A DNA stretch of 64,000 bases from Phallus indusiatus (lineage: Eukaryota; Basidiomycota; Agaricomycetes; Phallales; Phallaceae). The notes beneath the pieces are model-generated. The model saw only the letters and a program-made list of their open reading frames with translations. It had not been told where the DNA came from and ran no database searches. A program made the position numbers and the translations under genes. Below are positions 23,580 to 34,900 of the stretch, piece by piece (position 1 is the stretch's first letter; the number at the start of each line of letters is the position of its first letter). The DNA is taken from positions 1,488,001 to 1,552,000 of the forward strand of contig JAQFWX010000008.1 of assembly GCA_027605045.1 (NCBI GenBank), in the 5' to 3' direction.

Positions 23580-26500
23580 ACGATGCACCCTCGTTGCCGA
23601 CATCTAATAGATTCGACATTTTGTACATAGATCGCGAACAAAATGACACTTCTGATTCGAATCTAACTACCCCTGCTGCATCCCCTGCTAAACCCAAAGA
23701 ATCGTCTCCACCTGCTACACGCTCTGTTTCAACTCCATGTATGCTGTCGCCTTCTCAACGTCGCGCACTGCCAAGCGAATACTGACTCGCAGCTACTGCT
23801 GGCACGCAGAAGTTAGAGATCCCGGTGGAACTACAGAGTGTTGACACTGGAGCCCTGCTGCACAGCAAGGCCATGCTGGACACTGGAGCTAGCGGTATGT
23901 TCCTCGATCGCGACTTCGTCGACAAACATCGGCTTCCCTCCGTGCGTCTTGCTAAACCAATTCCCGTGTTTAACGTCGATGGTACGCCCAACCATGCTGG
24001 CTCTATCACCCACGTCGTCGACCTGGTTGTTCAATTTCGGGATCACTCTGAACGCACCTTGTTCGCCGTTACCTCGCTCAAGTATCCCGTCCTATTTGGG
24101 CTGCCGTGGTTCAAGGCTCACAATCCCGTCATAGACTACACAACTGGTCAAGTAGAGTTCATGCGCTGCAGCCCCAGTTGTCGGTCTTGTGCTCCACGCT
24201 GGCCAGCGGGTAAGCTCTCTAAGCGCGCGTTCCAACAGATCCGACGCGCACCTCTACCAGAGCTCGACAACACTGAGGCCGATGATCCTGACATACCAGA
24301 CCTGGTCGACGTCGAGTCTGAGATTGAAGAGGGTGATCGACTGTTCGCGATATCAATGCTACCCGACGAGCCCGACACTCACCGCATATATGCCACCGAG
24401 ACCATCTCCCAGCGACTGGCTCAGGCCCATGCCAACAACGCAGACGCACCAGCTCCCAAGGGCTTTCGGGATATCGTGCCAGAAAGGTTCCACGACTTTG
24501 CCGACATTTTCTCGAAGGAGTCATTCGATTCGTTGCCGCAGTCGAAGAAGTGGGATCACCCGATAGAACTTGTGCCAGGTTCTGAGCCCAAGTCTTGCAA
24601 GATCTACCCGCTGTCACCTAATGAACAGGCCGAGTTAGATGCGTTTCTGGAAGAAAACCTTGCATCTGGACGAATCCGGCCCTCCAAGTCGCCCATGGCG
24701 TCCCCGGTGTTCTTCATTAAGAAGAAAGATGGCTCTCTTCGCCTTATTCAGGACTATCACGCGTTGAATGCCATGACAATCAAGAATCGTTACCCGCTGC
24801 CTCTGATCTCGGAACTCATCAACAAACTGCAAGGTGCCCGGTACTTTACCAAGCTGGACGTGCGCTGGGGTTACAACAACGTACGGATAAAAGAAGGAGA
24901 TGAGTGGAAGGCTGCTTTCCGCACCAATCGTGGCCTCTTCGAGCCCTTGGTGATGTTCTTTGGTCTCACTAACAGTCCTGCCACCTTCCAGACGATGATG
25001 AACGAGATCTTTGAAGACATGATCTCGGAAGGTGTTGTTGCCGTCTATATTGACGACATTCTCATTTACACTCGGGATCGGGAACAGCACGACAGGGTAA
25101 CACGACGCGTTCTCGAACGTCTCCGTGAACACAAACTGTATCTCAAGGCAGAGAAGTGCGAGTTCTGTCGGACTAGGATCGAGTACCTGGGTGTCGTCAT
25201 CTCCGAGAATACCGTCGAGATGGATCCCGCGAAGGTCTCGGGTGTCAGAGACTGGCCTGTCCCGAAGAACGTCACCGAAGTCCAGTCCTTCCTAGGTTTC
25301 GCCAACTTCTACCGTCAGTTTATCAAGGACTTTGCGCGTATCGCCAATCCCATGTTCGGGTTAACCAAGAAGGATACTCCCTTCGTCTGGTCCGATGTAT
25401 GCCAGCATGCCTTCGATACTCTGAAGTCGTCAATCACCTCCGCTCCCATCCTCCTCATTCCCAACCCCGCTAATCCTTACAGAGTTGAAGCAGACAGCTC
25501 TGACTTTGCAACAGGCGCAGTTCTCTCGCAACTGTCGGACGAGGACGGTAAATGGCACCCGGTAGCATTCTTCTCGAAAGCACTCAGTCCTGTCGAACGC
25601 AACTACGAGATTCACGACAAGGAGATGTTGGCTATCATACGATCTTTGGAGGAATGGCGACACTTTCTAGAAGGCGCGTCTCACCCTATCGACATACGGA
25701 CTGATCACAAGAATCTCGAGTACTTTATGACCGCACGTAACCTCAATCGTCATCAAGCTAGATGGTCTGTATATCTCTCACGTTTCGACTTCACTCTGCA
25801 GCATATACCGGGTAAGTCGATGGGGAAACCTGATGGCTTGTCCCGTCGCCCAGATCATGGCTCGGGAAAGGACGACAATCGTGGCGTCACTCTAATCCGA
25901 CCCGAAATGTTTGCAATCAATGCTCTGCAAACATTCCGTCTTAAAGGGGAGGAGGAGGACCTTTTACGCCAGATTCGCAAGGCCAATCGGGAAGGCAAGG
26001 TCGAAGATAGTGTTTCCAAAGCCGTTGCAACACTTCGTGCACTGGGTGGTCGTTCGGCTCACTCGTCGGAATGGTTCGAAGACCAGGACCTCCTCTATTA
26101 TCGCGGCAAGGTTTACATGCCAAATGTGGACGAGTTGCGTCGGAAAATCCTTTCCAGACACCACGACACCAAACTCGGTGGTCACCCGGGTCGTTTCAAG
26201 ACTCTTGAGCTCGTTTCGCGCACCTTCTGGTGGCCAGGTGTCTCCAGGTATGTCCAACGCTACGTCGAGGCCTGCGACATGTGTCTACGTACGAAACCCC
26301 CTCGTCATGCTCCCTATGGCCTTCTCCGACCCACAGAAGTGCCAAGTCGACCCTGGGAACACATCTCAGTCGACTTCATCGTGGAGCTGCCAGAATCCAA
26401 CGGTTTCGATGCAATCCTCTCTGTCGTCGACTCTCTCACCAAACGGGTTCATTTCGTGCCGACATTTACGATACTTGACGCGACAGGTCTAGCCCGTCTG

Positions 26501-27885
26501 TACCTTCAACATGTCTGGAAGCTCCATGGTCTCCCCATGAAGGTGATCTCTGACAGGGGCCCCCAGTTCGCGTCTCGCTTCACGCAGGAGCTTTCTAGGC
26601 TCCTTGGCATACGGCTTGCACCCTCTACGGCATATCATCCTCAAACCGATGGTCAGACAGAGCGCGTCAACGCAGAAGTCGAACAGTACCTTCGACTTTT
26701 CACCTCTGAGCGACAGGACGACTGGGACCAGATACTGCCCCTGGCTGAGTTCGCATATAACAACCACGTACACTCAGCTACGCGCGCGACACCGTTTGAG
26801 CTCGACACTGGACGACATCCTCGCATGGGATTCGAACCGCTGGTTGCCGACTCAAAGATCGAATCGGTCAACGAGTTCAAGACACGTATGGAGTCGACGA
26901 TAGAGGAAGCCAAGGCCACCATAGCCAAGTCGAAGGACGAGATGGCCAAGTACTACAATCGGAAACACATCCCGGCACCTGAATACAAGGTTGGCGACAA
27001 GGTATACCTCGATTCGAGCGACATTCGTACCACCAGGCCCTCCGCCAAGTTATCGCATCGGTACCTGGGGCCCTTTCCGATAGTCAGCAAGGTCAGATCA
27101 CACGCATATAAGCTGCGTTTACCACTGTCGATGTCAAGGCTTTACCCAGTGTTCCATGTCGGGAAGTTGCGTCCAAAGGTTGAAGATACAATCCTGGGTC
27201 GTCGCGTTAAGGCCCCCCCCCCTCCTGAGGTCAGAGACGATGGTGAACACTATGTCGTGGAACGGATCTTAGACAGTCGTGTCTTCCGGAGACGACTCGA
27301 GTATAAGGTGCGTTGGGCCCGGCCTGCAAAAGTACTCTGAGTAGAGCCGCTCGGCAAGTGCAGATTTGAAGCGCACTGAGGCGTTAAGGAGCCTGGATAA
27401 GCCGAAGACGGCGAATGGCGGTCGCATAAGACTATGAGCCAACAGTTTGGTCCAGATTAGAAGCCCAATGAAGCGGTTCGATTTAGCTGGGAACACAGGC
27501 AGACAAAGAAGTACCGGCACCCCTTTCTTTAACCCATGGCCTTAAGGCCTTATGCAGCAGGCAGAGTCACAAAAACTATATAAATATGTAATTACAAAAA
27601 GAAAAAGTCCCGACACATAGGGCACGGCCCTCAGGGACTCAATAGATTCACACACACACACACACACACAAGGTGCGTTGGGAAGGCTATGGTCCCGAGC
27701 ACGATCAGTGGGAACCTGAGTCAAATATTGCAGCCCCGGATCTCATTAAGGAATTCCACCGCGAACATCCGAGTGCGCCACGCTCGATAAATGGCCTTCT
27801 TTTCCATCGTCGCCCTCGGTTCGATTTCTCAAAGTTACAGGCGTCATTAGTCGAAGCTACAGGCGTCGGGACGCCGCCTCGTTGA
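23576..27885 (+). pseudogene. pol: Gypsy Pol polyprotein, interrupted by a stop and an insertion
   Basis: The frame overlaps the end of gag in -1 phase, meets a TGA at 23783-23785, and continues. Domains in order: aspartic protease (MLDTGASG, 23873); reverse transcriptase (VAVYIDDILIYT, about 25035-25070); RNase H (VEADSSDFATGAVLSQ, DIRTDHKNLEYF); integrase with the HHCC zinc site (HHDTKLGGHP ... CDMC) and the D-D-E core (SVDFIVELP, ISDRGPQFASRF, TDGQTERVNAEVEQYLR). The C-terminal chromodomain is split: KYKVRW is followed by a 352-bp insertion ending the frame at 27340. The rest ([16 protein letters not shown] ...) is at 27673-27885. Both lesions together make this copy non-autonomous. Confidence 0.93.
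27318..27669 (+). mobile_element. SINE-like retroposon in the Gypsy chromodomain
   Basis: The 352-bp insert is flanked by a perfect 13-bp duplication AAGGTGCGTTGGG (27305-27317 and 27670-27682). Removing it restores the chromodomain frame exactly. It lacks TIRs and LTRs, has a candidate Pol III B box (ggttcgattt, about 27475) and ends in a (CA)n tail, features of a tRNA-related SINE mobilised by a LINE. The A box is unclear, so a processed RNA of other origin is possible. Confidence 0.65.
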
Positions 27886-28131
27886 AGGGGGGATGGTGTC
27901 AGGGTACACTACCGCCGTCTCTCATTTTCTTATTTATTATCATCGGCATCATTTCGTTTCTATCTTATTTATCATTTCCATATTTTACTTCCACTCTCCG
28001 TTTCCTTGTTCTGTCTCCATTTCACTTTCTCTACTCGCGCACGTTGCGCGCTCATACCCGGCGTGATGCCCGTGACATCACGTCGCTTAGGTTCGGTTTG
28101 GGCGCCTGGCACTTAGCTGTGTCAGGGCCGC

Positions 28132-28704
28132 TGTTAGGGCTACTCAGCTCAGACTAGAGGGAGGGGATCCTAAGTAATATATTGGAAGGTAACTATACTA
28201 CTCACCTAGAGGGAGGGGATCCTAAGAGAACAAGCTTAGGGACCCTCACTCTAGGTACAGCTACTATATACATAAAACGACGACGCGGCGTGCGGCCCTG
28301 GCACAGCTAAGTGCCAGGCGCCCAAGCCGAGCCTAAGCGACGTGATGTCACAGGCATCACGCCGTGTACGAGCGCGCATCACGCCGTGTACGAGCGCGCA
28401 TCACGCCGTGTACGAGCGCGCATCACGCCGTGTACGAGCGCGCATCACGCCGTGTACGAGCGCGCATCACGCCGTGTACGAGCGCGCATCACGCCGTGTA
28501 CGAGCGCGCATCACGCCGTGTACGAGCGCGCATCACGCCGTGTACGAGCGCGCAACGCGCGCGAGTAGAGAAGGTGAAATATGGACGGAGAGAATACACG
28601 GATGATAGAGGTAATGCACGGGAAATATAAATAAGATAGAAATAGATATATACCGATGATAATAAATAAGGAAAAATGAGGGGACGCGGTAGCGTACCCT
28701 GACA
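28132..28704 (-). mobile_element. Reversed solo LTR (family A) nested in the 3' LTR
   Basis: It starts TGTTAGGGCTACTCAGCTC and ends GCGGTAGCGTACCCTGACA, flanked by GCCGC (28127-28131 and 28705-28709). Its 573 bp exceed the 396-400 bp of other copies, almost exactly by the eight extra 22-bp units described separately. Confidence 0.93.
28355..28552. repeat. Nine tandem copies of a 22-bp unit inside an LTR
   Basis: The unit catcacgccgtgtacgagcg+cg is repeated nine times without spacer variation. The homologous position in the other LTRs of this family has a single unit. The array contains no stop in three frames, which produces spurious Arg-rich frames. It is a tandem array, not a CRISPR, since no spacers separate the units. 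Confidence 0.95.
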
Positions 28705-28869
28705 GCCGCACGCCGCGTCATCGTTTGTGTATATAGTAGCTGTACCTAGAGTGAGGGTCCCTAAGCTTGTTCTCTTAGGATCCCCTCCCTCTAGGTGAGT
28801 AGTTAGTTTCCCTTCCAATATATTGTCTTAGGATCCCCTCCCTCTAGCCTGAGCTGAGTAGCCCTAACA

Positions 28870-29798
28870 CTTTCCAATGTGGGAGCTTGAGTGCATCAGC
28901 AGTTACACAGCCGAAAATAAGGTGTTGACGCTGTAGCTTCAAAGTTTCAAAATTCCTAAATCAAATAATAAAATAAAAATAAAATAAAATTGAGAATGGT
29001 TTTCTCACCTTGTCCATAAAGTCCAGCTAAATGAAGAGAATGCACGCCATCCAAGCTGCTTATGAAGCAGCAGCCGGCCTTCGCTGGTTAAAGAGAGTGT
29101 GTCGGGTAGATCGAGCTTCAAAGGAACAAATAGAAGTGACCAATTGTAGATCCGTTGGAGAATATTAAGAGACATTGCAGTTGAATGAGACCTCTGGTTT
29201 TCTGCCCCATGCTTCTTTTTGATGGCATGTACAGTGTCCATCACATCGACTGAACATGCCGGATTACCAGACCCCCTTCCTTTTTCTTCATTCCACTTCC
29301 AAACACCTCGATGAATTCCTTCTGTATCTCTGAAAAAAAAATATGTCAGAAAGGGGTGAAATAAATAATTAAAAAAACATACACATTGTCCCAGTATTTC
29401 TTGAAAGCGGCCTGGATGCCATCAGCGGTAGAAGCACCAAGGTTTTCGTTGAAGCACTTGAAGGAAATCAAGCTTGCGAGTGCCCAAGGTGAGGCCCGTG
29501 TGGGTGTGGGGTCAAATGCATGAGCCAAGTCAGCAGCAGTCCACTTCCACAAAGTCTGAGAGCCACTTTCGGGACTACCACGGGGACATTCGAAGGTGTT
29601 ACCATCCCCAATACCAGAAACTAGGTCAGTCAACCACTGCTTGGCACATTGGACATATCCGTTATAACGGGCGGTGGTGTTGGCAGCAGTGCCGTGTTTC
29701 TTTTTTGATGCCTGCTTCACATGCTCGAGCTCAGTGACAGTCAAGGAACCTGTTGCTGATGCTCTGGGTGCTCTCTTGGTTCTGGGAGTGGGAGGCAT
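28870..29798 (-). pseudogene. Crypton-like (tyrosine recombinase type) protein, 3' end cut by Gypsy LTR
   Basis: Exon 1 starts at 29798 (MPPTPRTKRAPRA) and contains ANTTARYNGYVQCAKQWL, WTAADLAHAFDPTP and ENLGASTADGIQAAFKKYW. Exon 2 (about 29335-29008) contains RGVWKWNEEKGRGSGNPAC, QRSHSTAMSLNIL and FSSFSWTLWTR. Exon 3 (NFETLKLQRQHLIFG ... KLPHWK) breaks off exactly at the LTR end (28870). The pattern resembles a repetitive basidiomycete family that I recall as Crypton-like, with the N-terminal part of a tyrosine recombinase. The catalytic C-terminal part is absent, so I cannot confirm this from R-H-R-Y residues. Introns have normal GT-AG ends. All visible exons are open; only the truncation disables it. 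Confidence 0.45.
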
Positions 29799-29861
29799 AA
29801 AACTGAGACAACGGTGAAAAAAATCGGCTCGCCGATTGAAAATTGCACCCGTTGTTTGCAT

Positions 29862-30895
29862 GACACATGTTGACGATGCTTTGGGGACTCAGGTTATGTG
29901 TTGACTTCATGCCTCTTGGTTGTGATACATCTCGTATTGTGAAAAAAAAAAACAAAAACTGTAGTTACACATGTGTAGGCTATGCCGCCGACCAGTTAAA
30001 ATTTTTCTATACATTGAAAATGTTAGTCATGGGATTTTTGACGTTTTGATGAATGATAAAACATACCTGGTGAGCTTTAAATAAAAGAAATAAAGTGTCC
30101 ATCTGCTAGAAGAACTCAGAGACTTGAATCTGAACAACAACGTGAATTATACATACCATCTGACCTGAGCATAGAGCAAATAGCGAATCACACTACACAA
30201 ACTTGAGAGACATTTCTAGAGGAGAGAATGAATTGAAACTACATTGCTACATCATTAAAATATGAAACTCACAGTTCTTATCACAATAACCGACCCAGAA
30301 AATGCAGATGTCGACTGTCCAGCCACCCGGGGGCCGGCAACACTATTACTGTTAAAATTGGGTCCAGAAAAATATCAATTCAATAAGTGGATTAAGACGA
30401 ACACAACTTACAATTTAAGAAGGATAAGAAGGATAAGAAGGATAAGAAGGATAAGATGAAATATAAGACTGTCGGATATAAAGAAATAAGCAGCAAGTAG
30501 TCTCAGCCGACAATAACTTAAAATGACCAAAGCGGCTAGCATACCAATACAACGCTTGTAAGAAATCATTTATCTGTTGAAAATATATGATTCGTCAATA
30601 TGATAAATAAGAAAGCGAATAAAACAATTGAGAATTCAGCATAAAAAATGAACAAGCTAATTAAAATGAAAAAAAAAACACACCGGCATCATGCAGATTA
30701 TCATTGTGCCAGTAACATCCTGTACATTCAACATAAACTCATCTGATTGCTATCAGATGCGAACACGAAAATATCAAAACCTGCATATCATTGCTGAACA
30801 CGATGGTGGCAACTTGAAGTGGGGTTGGCAGCGGTAGTGTGATTTGCAACAGTCTGCAGAGAGATTGAGAAAAAATCAAAGGGATAATCCGCATT
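29862..30895. other. Intergenic region with a short 9-bp tandem repeat
   Basis: No gene is seen. Four to five units of aaggataag lie at about 30417-30456. The remainder is AT-rich without recognisable exons. Confidence 0.55.
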
Positions 30896-32069
30896 TGTCA
30901 TGATCCGATTCATGACATCACTTCCGGTAACGTTACGTAATCCATATCCGATCATTTACCGTTTATCTCCGTAATCTTATCTCGCTTATGTCACTCACGA
31001 TATGACCTTCGCGTTCAGTCATCTCAATTTACCTCGCAACTCGAATAGAGACGTACCCATCTCTCTTAACTCCTGGAACACCCGCGGAAAGCCCTTTCTA
31101 GAATATTCCACGCACGTTCCGGTTATGAGATCATAGATGACGAACGTAGGTCCATGTATGCACAGCACTTATCCCTGCATGCCTCATGGTCATCACATGA
31201 GACATCATACCCTGCATATATTGATATTACTTACGAATCTCACGACTTGTTTGTATTTCTCAAGTTCGGAATCTATTTCGAACTGAGCTAGAATTATTTA
31301 TCTGACGTGTATATAAACCCTAGCATACACGTAGATAGTTCTTCAGGCTTAATATCGAACGTAGTTCGATATCTCTATAAACTCTCTTTTCTCTTACTCT
31401 CTTCATCATTGAACGTCGAGATCGTTCCTCGAGACTTGCAGCGACGGAAGCCATCCGTCGTTGCCGAGAGTTACATCTCAAAGCTTTCTTCATTATTGTC
31501 GAGCTTGATATCATTCAATACGAGATACAGCTCGCGGCTCTTGAAGCTCGGAACGCACATATCAGAAACGTCCTTGACGAACTCGACGCTCGTGACGAAC
31601 GTCAGGACAAATCCTGAAGAAGACTGTCGCGGCACAACCTCTTATAGGTTGAGGCCAAGTCCTGACTGTCGTCAACCAACGGTGACAGTTATTGGTGTTA
31701 TATTGTAACGGATTTGGGATATAGGAATGGGCCCCCCTGGGGCCCATTAATGGCCTAGTGCCCATGCAGTGCCTTTGGCACTGCAGCAGTAGTATTTGCG
31801 CGTCACAGCGTGACGCTTAAGCGCCTGTCACACCCTTACAGCGGTGTGACTAGTAGTTACATTAGTTAATCTTAATCTTTCCTACTACTACTGCATGTAA
31901 TTCCCTATTAGCCTTATTGAGCAATAGACAGGAATTCTGTGCACTTGTGGGAAAATAAGAAAAACCCTTTATCAGACCCCCCTGTGGTCTGATAAAAACT
32001 GTTACATATATTCAGCGACTAAAATATATTACAGTATCTATTACCGTTCCCGGATATCGGTACTTGACA
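30896..32069 (+). mobile_element. Solo LTR (family B), carrying a nested LTR
   Basis: It begins TGTCATGATCCGATTCATGA and ends CGGTACTTGACA, flanked by GCATT (30891-30895 and 32070-32074). Without the nested 303-bp element and its 5-bp duplication it is 866 bp, against 867 bp for the copy at 17742. Substitutions between the two copies are few. Confidence 0.93.
31704..32006. mobile_element. Solo LTR (family C, 303 bp) nested in family B LTR
   Basis: It begins TGTAACGGATTTGGG and ends AAAACTGTTACA, flanked by TATAT (31699-31703 and 32007-32011). The empty site is preserved in the other family B LTR (gtgttatattcagcg). The TG...CA ends and 5-bp duplication indicate an LTR. Internal palindromes (gggcccccctggggccc, gcagtgcctttggcactgc) suggest strong RNA structure. 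Confidence 0.85.
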
Positions 32070-32289
32070 GCATTTTATCTTACCAAAATGTTCATAAACA
32101 TAAAACTTCAAATAAGTTTCAGATTTTTACTGGAGAACACCTTCAATGAACGGTTGAGTTCGACGGCAGTGGCATGATTACATAAATGATATTACTAGAT
32201 GATCCCTAGTATCTCGCTAATAAGCGTGACACGACAATAACGCTTAATTTTTTATATTTTGGTGTTCATAGGGACTTAATGACAAATTA

Positions 32290-32679
32290 CAGCAGTTTGC
32301 ATTACGTAAGTCCGGCACTCGTTTTGTCAAGATAATCACTGAGACCTTGCGAACGCAATAGCTCGTCCAATTTTGAAGATTTTTACTTACTGTTTCTTTA
32401 GGATATGTTCAGATATATTAGATCTAGTGCATCATGTACTTTACCAAGCTTATAAATGTGCACCCCAAAGTTTGACCTTTTCTCCCCAAAAAACAGCAAT
32501 GGGGAAAACCTCAAAGTAACTCATAAAAAGTGAACAGTGCACTAGATAAAGTATTTTTGGACATATTTTGAAGAAACAGTAAGTTAAAATTCTCAAAATT
32601 GCACAAGCTATCGCGTTCGCAAGGTTTCGATGATTGTATTGACAAAACGAGCGCCGGACTTACGTAATGCAAACTGCTG
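32290..32679 (-). mobile_element. 390-bp TA-flanked MITE, second copy (opposite orientation)
   Basis: It has the same length and ends as 18685-19074 but is inverted, and is flanked by TA on both sides. It sits about 100 bp upstream of another accessory-family last exon, as the first copy does. Confidence 0.85.
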
Positions 32680-32689
32680 TAACTATTAT

Positions 32690-33149
32690 TATGTAATAAC
32701 TAAAGTCGGTCTTCCACATGACCTTAGCTTTACTAATTCTCTTAACGCATGTCTTTCCAGATGCAAGTTTCCTTTTAATGACTGTTGTCCTGCTGGAACC
32801 CTTTACGAGAAATGGTGGCTCAACACCTGGAAGTTAACGACTGGTTCGAGATCCACCCATATGCATTCCAAGGCGACCTCGCCCTTGGAGAAGCTGATAG
32901 AGGAGTGCCCGGAATCGGTACGGTCAAGTATTCACTTCAAGGTCCATGCAATCTCTGCGTAACCACAACCGCTCGTATGTGAGAAGACAAGGCAATATCG
33001 CGGCGCATTCCGGAGATTGATGCAATATCAGAAAGGCAATCCGAATGCTGACACCTCAGCAGAAACATCGCTTAATGCTCACGGACTGCTACACGATCCT
33101 TTTCCGTATCAATGACATCGACGCTGATATTACAGATGATCAACTCTGA
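32690..33149 (+). pseudogene. Accessory-family last exon (copy 6), frameshifted with a stop
   Basis: The exon reads EPLREMVAQHLEVNDWFEIH, then loses frame near 32870-32960, and resumes as RSYVRRQGNIAAHSGD, a TGA, then CNIRKAIRMLTPQQKHRLM and LTDCYTILFRINDIDADI. The TGA occurs where the intact copy has EQDD. At least one frameshift and one stop make it a pseudogene, although the motif R-x2-G-N-x3-H is perfectly kept. No coil or first exon is upstream; a MITE lies there. Confidence 0.7.
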
Positions 33150-34454
33150 AATTTATATACATTTCTAACTGGTTCTTTACGTTGTTTTGACCCTGCTCAG
33201 CCCCAATTCGGTTTTCTGTTCGTTGGGGTTACATAAGTCCCAGGTGGCGTCAAGCCGGTTGCTGTGTTGGTGAGTTTCATGTTTTGCTGAACAAAACCAA
33301 AATGACAGTGTGACGTGTATTAGATGCAATGATTCGCTTCTCGAAATAATCACTTAAAATAACGTCGAAAACTGTTTTCTACATGAGTGCTAGTGCGTCA
33401 CCGCAAGAAAGTTCAATATCTTCCGAGATAACTGGAATCAGATTTATTTGCACGTTGTGACTGCTTCGATCACCATATTGGAATATTTTCTTTAGCAGAG
33501 ATATCCAAGAAACCCCGACAATTTTTCTTTGAGGAGGTGTTATATGCGCATTGTTTCACCATTCTAGGACATCATGATATGCTCACAATGATGGGCATGT
33601 GCACGTGCTTGGTCTAAGTACGGGTCTATTTTAGTTTTGTTTATGTTTTCAACTGGGACAACCCGCTTTCAATATAGTAATCATGTAATGCGGGGAAAAG
33701 TTCATCGAATACGCCACAACGATGCGATCAGAGGGATTTTATTATATGCCTGATTCTGTTTTTTTTTTGAATGCAGCGAGTATAGACAACGGTCACGGAG
33801 CTCGTCTTTGAAAAAACTGCGACGGCTTTAGCCCGACATAGAACCATTCACCTAACTAATATAACCTAAATATGGAAAACAGCACATCTCTAACAGTTCT
33901 GCTTGACTGAGATAACACGACTCAGAATGGGAGACCAAATCGCTCGCGTCCCGCGCACTACATCTACCCAACATGTACCCCGCCTCCATGCGAACCGTGC
34001 CAGTCGGTGGGCGGCCTAAATACCTACATATCTCCAAGTTGAATCGAAACGTTCCTTCACCAGCCCCGTTCACTGACCGGTATAGCGACCCTGACCACGG
34101 GGTATGCTGGAATCTGGATGCGAAAAGGACTTGCGACACTTCGCGTTGAAGCATTTCGAAGCAGCTGAAGTCTTACCACATAATGGGCGTGCATGACGAC
34201 GTGACGATGCGCATTCATTGTCATATAATACGCGTAGACGCGAATGCTGAGCAATGCTCAGCCCACCACTCACGGGTATATATTCCTTACGAAGGTATAT
34301 ATGATGTTTATGGTATTTCGACAAGTTCATTACATCTGTTGTAGGAAGGAGAAATGCTTTTACGCACCTCATCCTGATAAGCGGTTACCGGTAGTGATGG
34401 GCTCAATTACAATACCCAAACTCCGCCATGGGAGCGGCCAGTTACCTATTGTCT
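33150..34454. other. Intergenic region, no gene seen
   Basis: No domain, RNA gene or element ends were recognised. Short frames on the minus strand (33852-34372) lack similarity to anything I know. Confidence 0.5.
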
Positions 34455-34900
34455 GAACTCTTACATATCATTTTTTTGAAACTTTCAGGGCTTCATCGAT
34501 GAAAAAAGAGAAATGACTCAGAACAACTCCCGAGCGCGGCCCCGAATTCACAAGATCTAAAGGTTGTCCAAGGGACAGATGAATAAGGGCATTTGGACAA
34601 AAAGGAATGTGCAGGGGAGGGGACGCAACATGGAATTCAATTTTACTTTTCTGTCTTCTGCTCAAAAACTAAATCTGATTTTAAATTTTTGATTCGATTT
34701 GGTCAGTTTGGTCAAGTGTCGAGCTTTGGTTAGCCCCGCCACTCCCTGAACAAGAACAAGAACATATTTATCATCCGTAATTTATCCTCCGAGGATATGT
34801 TCATGAATAATCACATTCAATAGTGGCTTACCTGTGAACGCCTCACAGTCATATTTGTGTCCAAAGATTACCAGGGTTGCATCAATCCGAGAATTTCAGA
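34455..34900. repeat. Repeat homologous to 9823-10290, in the 5' flank of the intact family gene
   Basis: It shares ordered blocks (ctcttacatatcatt, ctttcagggcttcatcgat, aagggcattt, cactccctgaacaa) with the segment at 9.8 kb. A TATA-like signal and the sequence acaccacaacatttatac lie downstream at about 35063-35085, before the ATG at 35159. Confidence 0.65.

Larger units (their letters stand above)
21709..28869 (+). mobile_element. Ty3/Gypsy chromovirus, disrupted, with nested insertions
   Basis: Order: 5' LTR, self-priming site, gag, pol (protease, RT, RNase H, integrase, chromodomain), polypurine tract (27884-27895), 3' LTR. Gag is intact. Pol has an in-frame TGA at 23783 and a 352-bp insertion in the chromodomain. 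The 3' LTR contains a reversed solo LTR. The expected 5-bp duplication is absent: GCCAT lies before the 5' LTR and CTTTC after the 3' LTR, so the two ends probably come from different insertions or a rearrangement. The right boundary cuts a Crypton-like gene. Confidence 0.93.
27897..28869 (+). repeat. 3' LTR of the Gypsy element, interrupted
   Basis: LTR sequence runs 27897-28131 and resumes at 28710-28869, ending GAGTAGCCCTAACA. The gap is the nested reversed LTR plus its GCCGC duplication. The left half differs from the 5' LTR at many positions (for example aggttcggtttggg), whereas the right half is almost identical, suggesting recombination or gene conversion between LTRs. Confidence 0.9.

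Noticed and set aside
28355..28552. Possible CRISPR-like array
   Set aside because: The units are directly adjacent with no spacers, in a eukaryotic LTR.
28311..28630. Arg-rich open frames in three phases
   Set aside because: They are by-products of the stop-free 22-bp tandem array inside an LTR.
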